Shown here in pieces: positions 15,899 through 27,935 of a stretch of 64,000 nucleotides of DNA (the stretch's first letter is position 1; each line of letters begins with the position of its first letter). Source of the DNA: Ypsolopha sequella. Its lineage: Eukaryota; Arthropoda; Insecta; Lepidoptera; Ypsolophidae. The notes under the pieces are model-generated. The model searched no databases and had not been told where the DNA came from. It saw nothing but the letters and a program-made list of their open reading frames with translations. A program made the position numbers and the translations under genes. The DNA lies in NCBI GenBank assembly GCA_934047225.1, contig OW204012.1, positions 8,866,001-8,930,000 on the forward strand, read 5' to 3'.

Positions 15899-16315
15899 AC
15901 TTGAAAGAAAGTGAAGTTAGTAACAAGTTCCGGAATAATGATTTCACGTTCAGAAACTTTATTTTAATAGTGTGAGTGATCTGAAGTTAGGTACTATTGG
16001 AAAATGTTAAATGGGAAGTCTTAAATTTTATAAATATGTTATATTGATGTTAGCTAAAAGTTGTTTTTTGGGCGATATGATTATTTCTCAAGATTTTCAT
16101 ACAATTCCAAAGAATCGACTCCTTGATTTTCATGTCATATCGGAATGTGAGTGTTTTGGTAATAGTTAATTATATTGGTAATAATACCTTGGTTAAAAAT
16201 AAATAATATTGGTAATTTATAAAACAGATACGTTATATATAGATATAAAAATATTAGATATAAAACAGATATTGGTAATTTATAAACAGAACTAAATACA
16301 GAATTTGAATTTAGT

Positions 16316-16497
16316 TGTCGTAATCGGTACCTAACGCACTTGTCATGTAAACGATCGCAGGCTTGAATCCTGGCCCGCGGAACCTTTTCAAATATTTGTT
16401 TACTTGAAATTATCTTTCTGATTGATCTTTTCTAGTTTTTTTTTATTGCACTCTCATATTTATAGCATAAAAAGCGATTAATGGTCGCTATAAAATA
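16316..16497 (+). mobile_element. tRNA-derived SINE, family A, copy 1
   Basis: The tRNA-like head has a degenerate A box (CGTAATCGGTACC) and a B box GGCTTGAATCC at 16360-16370. After it come TTTTCAAATATTTGTTTACT, a TTGCACTCT block and AAAGCGATTAATGGTCGCTA. The same order of blocks recurs at 17935-18167, which defines a family. Confidence 0.6.
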
Positions 16498-17717
16498 TAT
16501 AGGTAATCTTAGTCAGTGGTGATGACTCCATAGAAAGAGTCGAAATATATCGTATTATTTGTTTTTGTTTATGTATAAATATGTACATATTATAGCATTA
16601 CTTTTTAAAATTAGTAAGCTACTTTATAATCACGAGTGTAATTTTGTTAACTTGGTCGATTTGGCCTAAATTTGGACTGCCACTAAGCAAGCCTGGTGAC
16701 AGTCAAAAAAAAAAGATAAATCAGGATAAAGACATTATATATTTTTTTTTGGATATACTAAAAATAACAAAACTGAAGTAAAAAATTGGTATAAAACACA
16801 AGAATATCAGAAGAGTATTAGGTACGTCGGAACTTATAAAATTAACACAAAAAAATACCTAGTCTATCTTGTTTTAGGATTTTGTTTTTGGAGCTTGAAC
16901 GACGCTTGACTTACGATATTATGGATTCGAATTTGAATATTAAAACTAGTTTATAGGATCCCAGAAACTACAATTTCGTGGAAGTATTAATAACTTCTAG
17001 TCGAGAGAAAATATAACTTTAAGGTATTAAAAGCAATCGTTATCTAGCTTTACATTAAGGAAGAAAATGATTGATTCAGAGTCTATTAAATGCCAGGCTA
17101 CAGATATAAAAACCTGATAGGGGTGTCTTCGTGATGTAGGTGTCTGAAGTCTTCCCACGGAGTAGTCAATCAAGCCAAGATTGTCTGGCGCCAACTTCTG
17201 TTATAGCACAGGAAGCTTACCCCATCAGGGACGTGGTCCGTACGTCTGGCCTCAATATGTGCAAACATACAAGATGGTGGGAGAAATAGAAGAAAAATTG
17301 GGAAGACCCTTAAATAACCTGAAGGGTCGCTGTAAAGAAATAAAACAACAGCGTCAAGACATGCCTATGAAATCTGGGCAAGGAAATTAACGTATTGGAA
17401 ACGGGACAAAAGGGATTTTCAGAGAATGAAACCAAAAGTACACAAAACTTACCAGGAAATGAAGAAAAAACAGGCTTCTACAATCTCTAGGGCAAATGTG
17501 CTCTGTTTCGTGTATTTAACTAAATTTCAAGTTTCATATTTTAATTTTCTGTGGAAAATTTTTCTTCCTTGTACGACGATACTCTTCGATATCAGAAAAA
17601 AAACAAAAAAATGTGACAAAATATTCCAAATTTTCGAATTTCAAAATTCAGTAAAGCAATCAACGACAAAGAAAGACTAAAAATATATGAAAAAGGTTGA
17701 ATACCTGTAGCGAATGC

Positions 17718-17750
<33 letters not shown>

Positions 17751-17934
17751 TATAATCCAATAATATAAAGTCATCTAAAGGTAATAATAAAAAAATATAT
17801 TTATTAATATATTTATAATTATTAATATATTTATTAATATATTTAAAAATATATCTATTGTATCAAGAAGTTAGAAAAATTCCGTGAACAGGAATGGTGG
17901 AAAAAATTCGACGGTCCAGGATGAGATTTACGTC

Positions 17935-18167
17935 AGTGGCGTGATCGGTAGCGCACTAGTTATTTTTTTCATTTATTTATTTATCAAAAATATTGCATAT
18001 AAGCAAAAGTTCGCAGGTTCAAATTCTGGCCAAAGGAATTTTTTCAAATATTTGTTAACTTTTGTTTCTGATTGATTCTTTAGTTTGTAATGCACTCTAT
18101 TTAGTTTTAGAGTATTTATAATATTTAAAGTATACAAAGCGATGGATGTCGCTATAAAAATTATTAT
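17935..18167 (+). mobile_element. tRNA-derived SINE, family A, copy 2
   Basis: A box-like TGGCGTGATCGGTAGC at about 17937 and B box GGTTCAAATTC at 18016-18026. The body TTTCAAATATTTGTTAACTT and the end AAAGCGATGGATGTCGCTAT match copy 1. About 40 bp of extra AT-rich sequence separates the boxes compared with a real tRNA, so it is a SINE and not a tRNA gene. Confidence 0.65.
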
Positions 18168-18232
18168 CTACAAAAAAGAAAGTTTATTATAATGACAAAT
18201 CAATATAATATTATTTCAATGGTTTATATATG

Positions 18233-19735
18233 TGACTAGCTTCTGCCCGCGGCTTCGCCCGCGTGGCCTACAGGAAAAAAATTACATTTTTTTCAGAAAC
18301 AAACATTATAAGTGCTCTCACTCCCTCTGGGAGTCAAGGTGTAGTGCTCGGCCGAAAAACTTGCATGCTCAGACTACGAACGCGCCCTGCTCGGCCTTCG
18401 GCCTCGCGGGCGCGTTCTCCGTCCTCACATGCTCGTTTTTCGGCCTCACCAGAATGCCAAACGGACTCACCGATCAAAGTTTTTCCGAAAGAGTGTCAAA
18501 ATCCCTATCAGTTGTCAAAAAATTTCAAATTTGAATACAGCAGCGTAATTGGCGACCCCGAATGCCCCTTGAGTTTTATGCAAATCGGGATACTTTTTTT
18601 GGACCTGTCAAAAAACTGTCACAACTGTTTAATTTTTTTTTTGGTCCGATCACAATAGTTGAAACCCGAACTCCCTACAATTAGCCTTTCGGGAGATATG
18701 GCCGATCAAATGTTTGGCAATTTTTTTTTTCGACTTTAGATCTTGCCGAGCCCTTTTCTTAGAGTACCATGAACATGGGTCTATAGCATTAGCTGTTTGG
18801 GAGATACGGGCCTGTAAAGTTTTGACACTTTCGGCGGGTAGATCTCGTCGAAACCTTTTCCTAGACACCCATCAACATGGGTCTAAGTCTAGCCGTTTGG
18901 GAGAAACAGGCCGTCAAAGTATTCACATAAAAAATAACTTTTTTTGGTACCCCGTGGTCCAACCCCTTCAACCTTCCATTCCAAAAATATTTTGCTGGGA
19001 TATTGAAAGATATAGATAGATTGTGGATATATAGATAGATAGATACCTCAAAAGGAAAAAATGGAACCCTAATAGGATCACTTGTGTGGCTGTCTGTCTG
19101 TTCGTCTGTTACAGCCGATTTGCTCTGGCACACATACTTTCAAGAATTTTCATGTCCACTATATTAAATTTCAAAATCGATGCCGTTTTCATAATTAACG
19201 TCCCAAAAAACCATAAAAACGACACCCATATTGATATTTACACATTTCAACATATCAACCCCATCGCACCCCAACAGGGGATGATGGTATTTCACGTCCA
19301 CTTTGTTGGATTTAGAAATAGTTGTTGTTTTCGTAATCAGCGACCCGATAAACCATACAAACGATACCCATGTTGATTTTCAGAATTTGTCACCCCATTT
19401 CCCCCTTTTAGGGGTGGAATTCTGAAAAAACCTGAAACACATGTTTACTCATTTATAGATAGGAGTACTCTTGTGAAGTCTCGAATAAAATAGTCTAACT
19501 AATCTTGTTTCCCCATATAAACTTTGGACCCCCGTTTCACCCCCTTAGAGGGTGAATTTTGAAAAATCCTTTCTTAGTGGATGCCTACACTATATAAGGT
19601 ATCTATATGCAAAATTTCAAGTCTCTAGGACCAGTGGTTTAGGCTGTGCGTTGATATATAAGTCAGTCAGTCAGTCAGTCAGTCAGTCAGTCAGTCAGTC
19701 AGGACTTTGAATTTTATATATACAGATAGTGATAT
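18233..19735 (+). repeat. 1.5 kb dispersed repeat starting CCCGCGGCTTCGCCCGCG and ending after (GTCA)n
   Basis: The left end TGCCCGCGGCTTCGCCCGCG is a hallmark of an abundant lepidopteran repeat. The right end has a (GTCA)n run at 19661-19702 and then TTTGAATTTTATATATACAG. Internal blocks such as AAACCATA-ACGATACCCAT occur twice. Frames inside are interrupted and unlike known proteins. The class (SINE, Helitron-like or other) is not clear to me. Confidence 0.55.
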
Positions 19736-19989
19736 TGTACATAGTCTCCCATATTAACATTTTGAAATAACTCGGTATTTGGTATGCATTAAACTATTAA
19801 GTTAGTATTAGTCCCGATGACACTTATTAAGATATTTCTAAAAGTTACATGATTGCAAAGAAAGATTATTAGATACTAATTTTTTAAAATAAAACAAAAC
19901 TTGTGTAAAGTTAGACGATTAGTTTATTATTATTTTTTAGCATGCTTTTTTCAGATATCCACACACGTATAGTTTTGGTTTTAAAACAA

Positions 19990-20531
19990 GGGTCCGTTTC
20001 GAAACGTGTGATCGCCGTGCGAAATTTCTCTTGTTTTTAAGATTGAGCCATAGCTATTGACTAGAAAGAGAAAGAAAAATCTGGATTTGAAACGCTTGTG
20101 AGTGATTTCCGTGGAAAATCAAATTCAAATTAACCTTAAATGAAATTCAATGGTGGGAAACTAAAAATGCTTTTTGTAGTCGCTAGGAAAGGAAAATACG
20201 TGCTTTATAATAAAAAACATGACATTACAGTCCTACAGATATGTTAAATAAAATTTTCAAGTTTTTCATTTTGTGCAAAAACCGGAAAGACACGAAAGTT
20301 TCAACTGTCAGGCGAATTTCAATGGTACCCAGGCAGCGTTAGAAATCGCAATATCAATGTGATCACAGAAAGTTCTGTGAGTGTGATATTCACATACCCC
20401 GGACGCGTTTCAAAACACGTCAAGTAGTAGCTCGTTTACGCTCGAATGAACTCGTGCCGATTTCTGAACGCCGCGCAGTAGGTAAAATTCGCACTACTCC
20501 GACTAATAAACGCTCGTTTTGAAACGGCACC
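19990..20531. mobile_element. MITE upstream of PSMB4
   Basis: The left end GGGTCCGTTTCGAAACG and the right end CGTTTTGAAACGGCACC are inverted repeats of about 16 bp. The right end is 322 bp before the PSMB4 start codon, so the element may overlap upstream control DNA. Confidence 0.5.
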
Positions 20532-20853
20532 TAAATATGTTTTCTGTTTCTGAGCACGCAGAATGACAGTTCATTAAAATAATAATTTTCAACTAAATGG
20601 CGAATAATTTTAATAAATCAATAGCTGCAAGAAAATTTTCAATTGATGTTTAAAACATGTATTTTATATTGGCTATTGAAATTTTAATATTATTTAAAAT
20701 TGTCTAAAATTCTCACACGTTTCGTTCCATTCCACAGAAAAATATTAAAAATTGTTTGTCATTTTCGTTTGCCGCTTGTCATTCTTGTGAATTTGCGATT
20801 TTGTACAAAATTCTTATAGTCTACTGTAAAAATAGTATTAAAACTACTTCAAA

Positions 20854-23800
20854 ATGGCTTTCATGGGTGATATTATGAACCCAGCGCCCTTGTGGCAGAA
20901 CGGACCTTCCCCCGGCGCGTTTTACAACTTCCCTGGAAACTCTTCAAGTTCGGGGCCTGCGAAACACATTGCACAGGACTACATGACTCAGTAAGTTTCT
21001 TCGTTATATTGCCTTTATTCTCGATGTAGGCCAGTCTGATAAACCTTTTTTTTCCATCAGTTCAGCCTCTCCCATCACAACGACGACTACAGTAATAGGC
21101 CTGAAGTTCGACAAGGGTTGTGTGATAGCGGCCGACACTCTTGGCTCTTACGGGTCGCTGGCGAGGTTCCGCGACTGTCCCCGTGTTCTGAAGGTCAACG
21201 ACCTCATTCTGCTCGGCTCAGGTGGCGATTACGCTGACTACCAGTACCTTAAGGACATTCTTGAGCAGAAAATGTAAGTTCTACATCTGGTTTCTCAATT
21301 CACCTGCGCCTAGATTATGTATCTTTAAATCGGTTTCCAACAATCAAAAACAGACATCTTATCGCACACTGATTTAGACAAAAAATGTCTTTTTGTACAT
21401 CTGCTATTGAATTCCTTTGTCTAAGGTTATGTTTGCATTTGAAGTGACATCACAATTCGTAAATAGTTCAATACCCAATGAAGGCAGTTTTGTAAGTTCT
21501 GTTTATGTTTATGGTTTTGGTGTTTGGACACCATTTCAAAGTTACATAACAGGCCCACTGGTCTGGCTGGCACTAAGATCATATACAAATTTTAGAGTTA
21601 TTACAATGTTAAAACAAGTGAAACCTATTATTATTATTATTATTATTACAGCTTTATTATCCACTTAACAGTTCTTAAAATATATACATCTAATTATAAT
21701 TATTTCTATTAATTTCTTTGCTATGTGGCCCCTCTCTATGGGTAAAAGCCTCCTCCATTCTTTTCCACCTTTCCCTGTCTTTGGCTGTATGCATCCAACT
21801 TTTTCCTGCAATATTTATTATGTCATCGGCCCATCTCTTCTTCTGTCTCCCCACATTTCTTTTGCCATTTGGGCCCTGCCATTTAGTTGTTTGGTAAGTC
21901 CATCTTTTATCTTTGTACCTTGACAGGTGCCCTGCCCAGTTCCACTTCTGTTTCAAGCTAAAATGTAGAGCATCTGTTAGTTTGGTTTTCATGCGGATGT
22001 CTGTGTTTCTCGTTTTTTGGATTTTTCTAAGTTTCAGAATACTTCGTTCCATTGCATGCTGACAAGATGAAATTTTGTTTTTTACTTTTTCAGTGAAGAC
22101 CCATGTCTGGCTAGCGTAACTTAAGCTTGGGAGAATGCAAGAATCCATTATTGTCTTTTTTATGTTGAGGCTATACTTCCCTTTCAGAATTTCTTTTTGG
22201 GCCCAGTACTTCTTCCAAGTTGTACTTATTCGTCTGTCTATTTCGTTTTCATTGCTATTTGCATCAAAGGACACCAATTTACCTAGATACACATATTCCT
22301 TTGCATATTCTATCTGCTTTTCCTCTACTTTGATTGTTTTCTTATGACTGTTTGACATAATTTTAGTTTTGGATGCGTTCATGTGTAGGCCGATTTTTTT
22401 GCTTTCAGAGTTTAATCTTTGTAGCATTGATTCTAAATCTGTCGCGGATTCACTAAACAGGACAATGTCATCTGCGAACCTTAGGTGTGTTAATTTATTA
22501 TTAAGTATCCATATGCCTTTATTTTTCCAATTAATTTTTTTGAAAATGTCTTCAAGTACTGCTATGAATAGCTTTGGAGACAGCAGGTCTCCCTGCCGCA
22601 CTCCTCTTCCAATTGTGAATTCCTCTCCTTGTCTTTCCAGTTTTACTCTACTTACACTTTTAGAATATATATTTTTTATGATATTTATATATGTTTTGTT
22701 TACATTATTATTTCTAAGAGCAGTCCATATAGATGAGTGTACTATGCTGTCGAATGCTTTGGAATAGTCTACAAAGGCAATGTAAAGTGGTTTATTGAAT
22801 TCTTTAAATTTCTCTATTATTTGTTCTATTGCGTGAATGTGGTCTATGGTTGAGTAGTACGGCCGGAAGCCCGCTTGCTCTATTGGCTGGTTCTTGTCAA
22901 TGTCTGGTGCTATTCTTCTTAGGATGATTGATGAAAAGAGTTTATATATTGTTGATAGTAAGCTGATAGGCCTGTAGTTGCTGATGTCGAGCGGGTTCCC
23001 TTTTTTATACAATAGTATTATGTTTGATTTACTCCATTGCGATGGTACTTGCTCTTCCTCCAGTACTAAGTTGAAGAATTCTGCTAGATATGCAGCCAGG
23101 ATTGGTGCTCCGATTTTCAGGGCTTCATTTGTGATTTTATCTTCGCCTGGGCTCTTCTCGGGTTTAAGTCGTTTAATTTGGATTATTACTTCTCTTTCTG
23201 TTATTGGGTCCAATGCTGTTTCTGCTATATGTTCTCCGGGTGTATTACTATTATCTTTTTCATCATATTGTGACATATCATTTGGTGGCTTTTTATAAAG
23301 AGAAGTATAGAAAGCGGTTGCGCATTTTATTATGCCTTCTCTATCTTTGTTTTCGCCCTTTTCACTGTTCAGGCTTTGTATCCAATTTTTGTGAGTAGAT
23401 AGCTCTTTAAAGGCTCTTTTTGAACTTCGGAAAGTAAACATATGTTTTTCTATAATTTTTGTTCTATGGTTAGCATAGTCTCTTTTGATTGATCTGTTGG
23501 TTTGTTTGAACAATTTCTTTAGTTCCTCTCTCATTTCTTTGGTCTTGTTCTTCGTGAATATAAGTTCAGTTCTTTTACAGATTAAATTTTGCGTATGTTC
23601 GCTGATGATTTTTTCTTTGTATTTATTGTTCGCCTTTTCATCCATTTTAAGGCTTTCTGTGATTGCTTCTTCCAATTTATCGCTAAATGATTGTACAGTC
23701 TTATTTTCTTTCAGAAATTCTTGCAATGCTGGTAGGTTCTTTTTTAGGTTTTGTATAAAATTGTCTCACTCATGTGTGGACTTCAATTTGTTGGGTATAG

Positions 23801-26800
23801 TTTTGAATGTTCTTCGACTAATTTTAGGTTTTTGAATTTTTATAGAGCATCTTAGAATCCTGTGGTCAGACGGGAAGCTTGTTTTGTTCAAAACTTCTAC
23901 ATTTGTTACAGATTTGGGGTTGGGGCTCAGTATAAAGTCAATTTCGTTTTTTGTTTTATGATCTGGTGATATCCATGTCCATAAACCTATAAAGACCATC
24001 AATGCAACGTCAAAACAAGCTAAACCCATAAATACAGATCTGCCACAGATATTTCACGCACAGAAATCCATAGCCAACTGACCGCACATGAATTGTGTAG
24101 AAAGTGCAAGGAATTACAGATATATACTTTTCTGAAGCGTATCTAAGATTCCTATTACTGATTTATTTTTAAGATTACTGAAATTTACTTCTGCACATGC
24201 TATCATATTATTATGTTGTCTCTACAGTTTAGTTCTGTTTATGCTTAGTTTTGCATTTGCAATGCACAGCCAAGATGGCTATTCTGGCACATGCAGAAAA
24301 ACTGCTAAGGTGATTTTAAAAGGGATTTTCTATATAATAAAGCCCATTCTGAAGGCTTTAGTTTTAGTGCTGTCAAAACAAAATTTTGTTCATTGCAAAA
24401 CAGTTCATAAGTGTTACGACTAGAAGCTAAATAACTTTGGAAAAATTTAAGTTGTGACAGCACTAAAACTAAAATTAAAGCCTTCAGGATCGGCTTTAAT
24501 GTGTAATGATATTTCTATTGAAAACCTATAGTGAGCATTCCTTGTATTGCATTCTATTTTGATGATGCTTAATCACTCCACTGTACATCGCATAGCATTT
24601 ATCACACTGTGCACAAAACTTGAACGATTGATATTGTTAATGAAAAATTATGCCTGAATAGCTGTCCAGATCACCAATTCTATCTTCATTGTCATAAAGT
24701 GCCATATCCCAATACATTCCAGTATTGACGAGCAATGTGTGGGAGACGGTCTGCAGCTGAAGCCACGCTCGCTGCACTGTTGGCTGACCAGAGTGCTGTA
24801 CAACAAGAGGAGCAAGATGGATCCCTTGTGGAGCAACTACGTTGTTGCTGGCATTCAGGTATTTGTTGTTATGAGCTCTTCACTAAAGCTCTTTTTCAGC
24901 ATCTAAGTTTAAACACATTTTACATTTTTTTTAAGCATTTTATCCTGAATGGCACAATGGCCAGTGACAATGCTGTAGTGTACCTTTTATGTGAAGAGTT
25001 ATTGGGTTAAAGATACACCTAGTAAAATCCAAAGCTAAGAGTAAGTTGCAAAACACATTGTGAAAGAGTACATGGCGATCTTAAGCTATGCATATGATAA
25101 AGTTATTTGCTACGTAACTCTAGCACTGCATAAAGCAACAGTGCTTGAAGGCAGACGGAATTTGCCTTGCTACTCTACTTGTTCGTGTATATATGTCTCC
25201 ATGTTTCCTTTCACTTATTTCACCGACATAAACACAATAACTATAAGTATGGCACACACTAATAGGACCTTGAGTTAAAAGCACTTGTACAGTTGTTTCA
25301 TTTTATTTATAGAAACCCAACCGGTTTCGGATTTTACTCCATTTTCAAGGGAAGATGTTATTTAAAATACATTTCATCGACTCCAGGCACTAGCTCTGAG
25401 CAACATAACCAATTATAATGTTCACAAGTGCCACGCCATATCTCCTCGATTCAGATATCTGTGAACATGACAAATGTTTTCAGGATGGAGAGCCCTTCTT
25501 GGGTGCAGTAGACAAGCTGGGGACGGCGTATGAGGACGCTGCCATTGCTACTGGTCTTGGAGCGTATATGGCGACGCCGCTGCTGCGGGAAGCGGTCAGC
25601 AAAGGCAGCCTGGATGAGGAGACTGCTAAGTATGTCGATGGAGATTGTGATGATACTTAAAATACCATTAAAGAGCAGATTAACCGATTCGTAGAGGGTG
25701 AAAAGTCTGGCGCGTCCTAGGAGGGTACACAGAAAGCAGGGTATGACCACTTTTAGTAGATTTCTACTTTTTTATATATATTTTTTCGATTTTCGTTTGT
25801 CTTTGTCTCTATTTTTTCTTAATGTGTAAAGGTAAAAGAAAATAACCAAACTTTTGTACCTTTTTTTTTTGTCGTTGTTATTTTCATCATATTGTTCTTA
25901 AATAAAAAGCTATCATGTATAAATGCTCCAGTTATCTATGCACTATCATATCAAATTGCTTATTTACATAAAAAAAGTAGGGAAAAAAAGGAAAAAATTA
26001 CTCGAAAAGAGGTAACTTTGTGAATTTATTCTATCAAGCCAACTTTATCAAATCGTGTTTCCATTGTGTATACAGTCTAGTATATATACCCAACAATACC
26101 AATATAATTTCTCTAGATTTTAATTTAATTGTTTACTACTTCAAACAAGGGATATAAAAACGTGTTTGTGTGTGTAAAAAGCTGGGTGCGCTCTTAATTA
26201 TTAATAATTGTACCGATTTGGTGAAGCACATCATAACTTATTTGACAGGACTAAACTTAATTTAAGCGTTCTGTCCTTGTCTTTTCGATAAAGAAAGAAA
26301 AAGACAGGACGCTTAAAATAAGGTTAGTTCTGTCAAATAAGTTAAGACGTGTTACTTCCTCCTCACGCCGCGATTTCTCATATACTTTCATAGTGATTCG
26401 CCCGTTCACGTCACGCTATCAGCGCGCTCGGCTTCTACCCCGCTTTCTGTGTGCCGAAGTCTTTATTTGTGATTGGTGAGCGCGGTGCCGAAACACTCGC
26501 ACCGATGTCGTCGCTGTCCGTCACCAGTCTGTTTTATAGAGTGCGCGCCAATCTTTTAGTCGCCTCTAAAGAAAGCCGCAGGAGGCGACGCAATAGCCGT
26601 TTTACGGTGTCAGAGGGACGTTACAGGAGCGAGGGCGCGGAGCACACCCGCCTGCGTGCCGTACCACACCCCCCGCTCGCCATTTAGCAGGCGTCAACAC
26701 TATGCGTTAGTGTTAGTGCTACGTCCGTACACTACACACGCGCGCGTTGCATGAAAAGTACCTTCGAGGAAAAAATTGTATGATTCGTTAAGTTTATCGT

Positions 26801-27902
26801 TGAATCTGTTTGTTATTGGTTTTGTTGCCTTTATTGTTGTTTTGTTGAATTAGTTTGTTAAAGTTTATTGTTGTTGTTATGCCTCGCGGACGTTATAGCG
26901 TTTTAAGGCGACAATGTAGGAAAATGGTGTTTATATTAATGCGTTTTATTGACATAGTTGCACTTAAATAATAAATAAATAATTAATTATGTAGGTACAA
27001 CAAGTACGCCTTCCCACTTATAGTAAACATTTAATAATCAACCGTTGATATTATTGTTTCCTTGACTGTACCTGCGCAAGCTTGCACTCGTAACTCATTC
27101 AGAGGCGACTAAAAGATTGGCGCGCACTGTACACGAGCTGGCAATTGGTGATGGATATTGGAGATATACCACCATCAATCGGTCCCAGGCATTGTGAGCT
27201 ACCTAGTTGTACCTGTTTGAGAGCTGTCCTCTTACTCTCCCCCGAATAGCTTCGGTTTGCGAGTAACATGATGGCAGGCCCGGATTTAGGGGAGGGCAAC
27301 CGGGGATATAGCCCCGGGGCCTCCACAAGAGAGGGGCCCCCACAATAGTGGCTCCGCCAATAAATTAAAAACATTGATTTTAGTGGACTGTATGCGAAGC
27401 GTCAAAATGGCGAACTATACTGGCGTGACAAGTATAAAAATTTGGAAAGCTTGTTATTCAACAAGTTTAATCACACATTTGCCAAAAACAAGAATTATAA
27501 CAATAAGATGATGTCATTGTGGGTATTTTTAGTTTGGTTTTTTGTTATAGTAATACATATGAGCACTTATGGAAACAGCGGATATATGATCGATCTTGAA
27601 TCAAAGAAGGTGCCTCTATTTCGTTGCTGCCCAGGGGCCTCCACATCCTATAATGCGGCTCTGCATGACGGTACCTCCATTGTCGAGCCCGGCATCAGCT
27701 CTACCACCTGATTTTTAGATGTATATATTTTATTGTCCACAGAGCCGTCGTCCGCAAATGCATGGAGGTCCTCTTCTACCGGGATGCTCGCTCCTTCCCC
27801 CGCTATCAGATAGGTGTGGTCACAGCTGATGGGGTCACTGTGAACGAGCCAGTTGAGCTCAAACATGACTGGTCTTTAGCTAGGATGATCGAGATGAAGT
27901 AG
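20854..27902 (+). CDS. PSMB4: Proteasome subunit beta type-4 (20S beta7)
   Basis: Exons 20854-20990, 21061-21273, 24723-24858, 25484-25629 and 27743-27902. All have GT-AG introns and phases agree, giving 792 nt, 263 aa plus TAG, against 264 in human. Recognisable blocks are the N-terminal APLWQNGPSPGAFYNFPG propeptide-like stretch, TTTTVIGLKF, VIAADTLGSYGSLARFR, LGSGGDYADYQYLK, MDPLWSNYVVAGIQ, GAVDKLGTAYED, GAYMATPLLRE and MEVLFYRDARS. This subunit is non-catalytic in the 20S core; its C-terminal arm helps join half-proteasomes. Intron 2 (3.4 kb) hosts an antisense RTE retrotransposon. Intron 4 hosts a mariner-type MITE and a hAT-type MITE, the latter ending 79 bp before exon 5. Start codon chosen for the conserved N-terminus; CAAAATGG is a good context. 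Confidence 0.96.
21396..21572 (+). mobile_element. Partial copy of the GTTGCC/ATCAAAAACATAG MITE
   Basis: The core TTTGAAGTGAC-TCACAATTCGTAAATAGTTCAA is shared with the full copy at 60675-60917, and GGCCCACTGGTCTG resembles the outer end of that family. Diverged, in PSMB4 intron 2. Confidence 0.6.
21625..23999 (-). mobile_element. 5'-truncated RTE-clade non-LTR retrotransposon
   Basis: The minus-strand copy lies in PSMB4 intron 2. Its 3' end is at the left, marked by a trinucleotide run (TTA)n at about 21630-21650 directly after the coding end, as in RTE elements. The 5' end is lost inside the endonuclease domain near 23999. The left flank AAAACAAGTGAAACC and the right flank AAAACAAGCTAAACC (24014-24029) are similar and may be a mutated target duplication, but 20-30 bp of other sequence lies between and I am not sure. 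Confidence 0.8.
21690..23999 (-). pseudogene. RTE endonuclease/reverse transcriptase, one in-frame stop
   Basis: One reading frame runs from the truncated endonuclease end (motifs TWISPDHKTKNEIDFIL and PSDHR, about 23770-23995) through the reverse transcriptase to a stop at 21690. It is interrupted only by TGA at 23766-23768; the frame is the same on both sides, so this is a nonsense change and not a frameshift. RT motifs: NYRPISLLST, FVDYSKAFDS, GVRQGDLLSPKLF and the active site FADD. The C-terminus, WAGHLSRYKDKRW then AKDRERWKRMEEAF, is typical of the RTE clade in insects. There is no RNase H domain. The copy cannot be autonomous, because it lacks most of its endonuclease and has the stop. 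Confidence 0.88.
24337..24499. mobile_element. Foldback MITE in PSMB4 intron 2
   Basis: AAAGCC(CA/GA)T(T/C)CTGAAGGCTTTA-type left arm and inverse right arm, continued by TTTTAGTGCTGTCA against TGACAGCACTAAAA. Arms are about 50 bp with a few mismatches. Confidence 0.6.
26234..26344. mobile_element. 110 bp foldback element in PSMB4 intron 4
   Basis: The left arm AACTTATTTGACAGGACTAA pairs with TTAGTTCTGTCAAATAAGTT, and AAGCGTTCTGTCCTTGTCTT pairs with AAGACAGGACGCTT. The loop is short and AT-rich. Confidence 0.65.
26539..27129. mobile_element. Tc1/mariner-like MITE, copy 2 (591 bp)
   Basis: Same family as 5826-6437: GTGCGCGCCAATCTTTTAGT at the left and the inverse at the right, flanked by TA at 26537-26538 and 27130-27131. 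The first base is G where copy 1 has C. Internal sequence, including CGCAATAGCCGTTTTACGGT, is nearly identical to copy 1 with small indels. Located in PSMB4 intron 4. Confidence 0.8.
27275..27663. mobile_element. hAT-type MITE, CAGGCCCGGATTTA family
   Basis: Begins CAGGCCCGGATTTAGG and ends CCTATAATGCGGCTCTG, which are imperfect inverted repeats. Flanks CATGATGG (27267-27274) and CATGACGG (27664-27671) agree at 7 of 8 bases. The right two thirds are shared with about 9698-9910. Related to the element at 54617-54919. It ends 79 bp before PSMB4 exon 5. Confidence 0.7.
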
Positions 27903-27929
27903 AATTGTGTATTGTTTGATGGTGAATGA

Positions 27930-27935
27930 AATAAA
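27930..27935 (+). terminator. PSMB4 polyadenylation signal
   Basis: AATAAA 28 bp after the PSMB4 stop codon, followed by a T-rich tract (TTCTTTTTGTATAGTTTTTG). Confidence 0.6.

Larger units (their letters stand above)
15872..20853. other. Divergent spacer between RpL23 and PSMB4
   Basis: No gene seen. Besides the SINEs, the 1.5 kb repeat and the MITE listed separately, it contains AT-rich DNA with a (TA)n run at about 17719-17750. Open frames around 17181-17680, 18232-18658 and 19086-19376 have no known motif and overlap repeats. Confidence 0.6.

Noticed and set aside
18232..18658. Overlapping plus-strand frames of 100 and 131 residues
   Set aside because: They lie within the 1.5 kb dispersed repeat and show no domain.
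22369..23298. Plus-strand frames opposite the RTE reverse transcriptase
   Set aside because: Antisense shadows of the RT coding frame.
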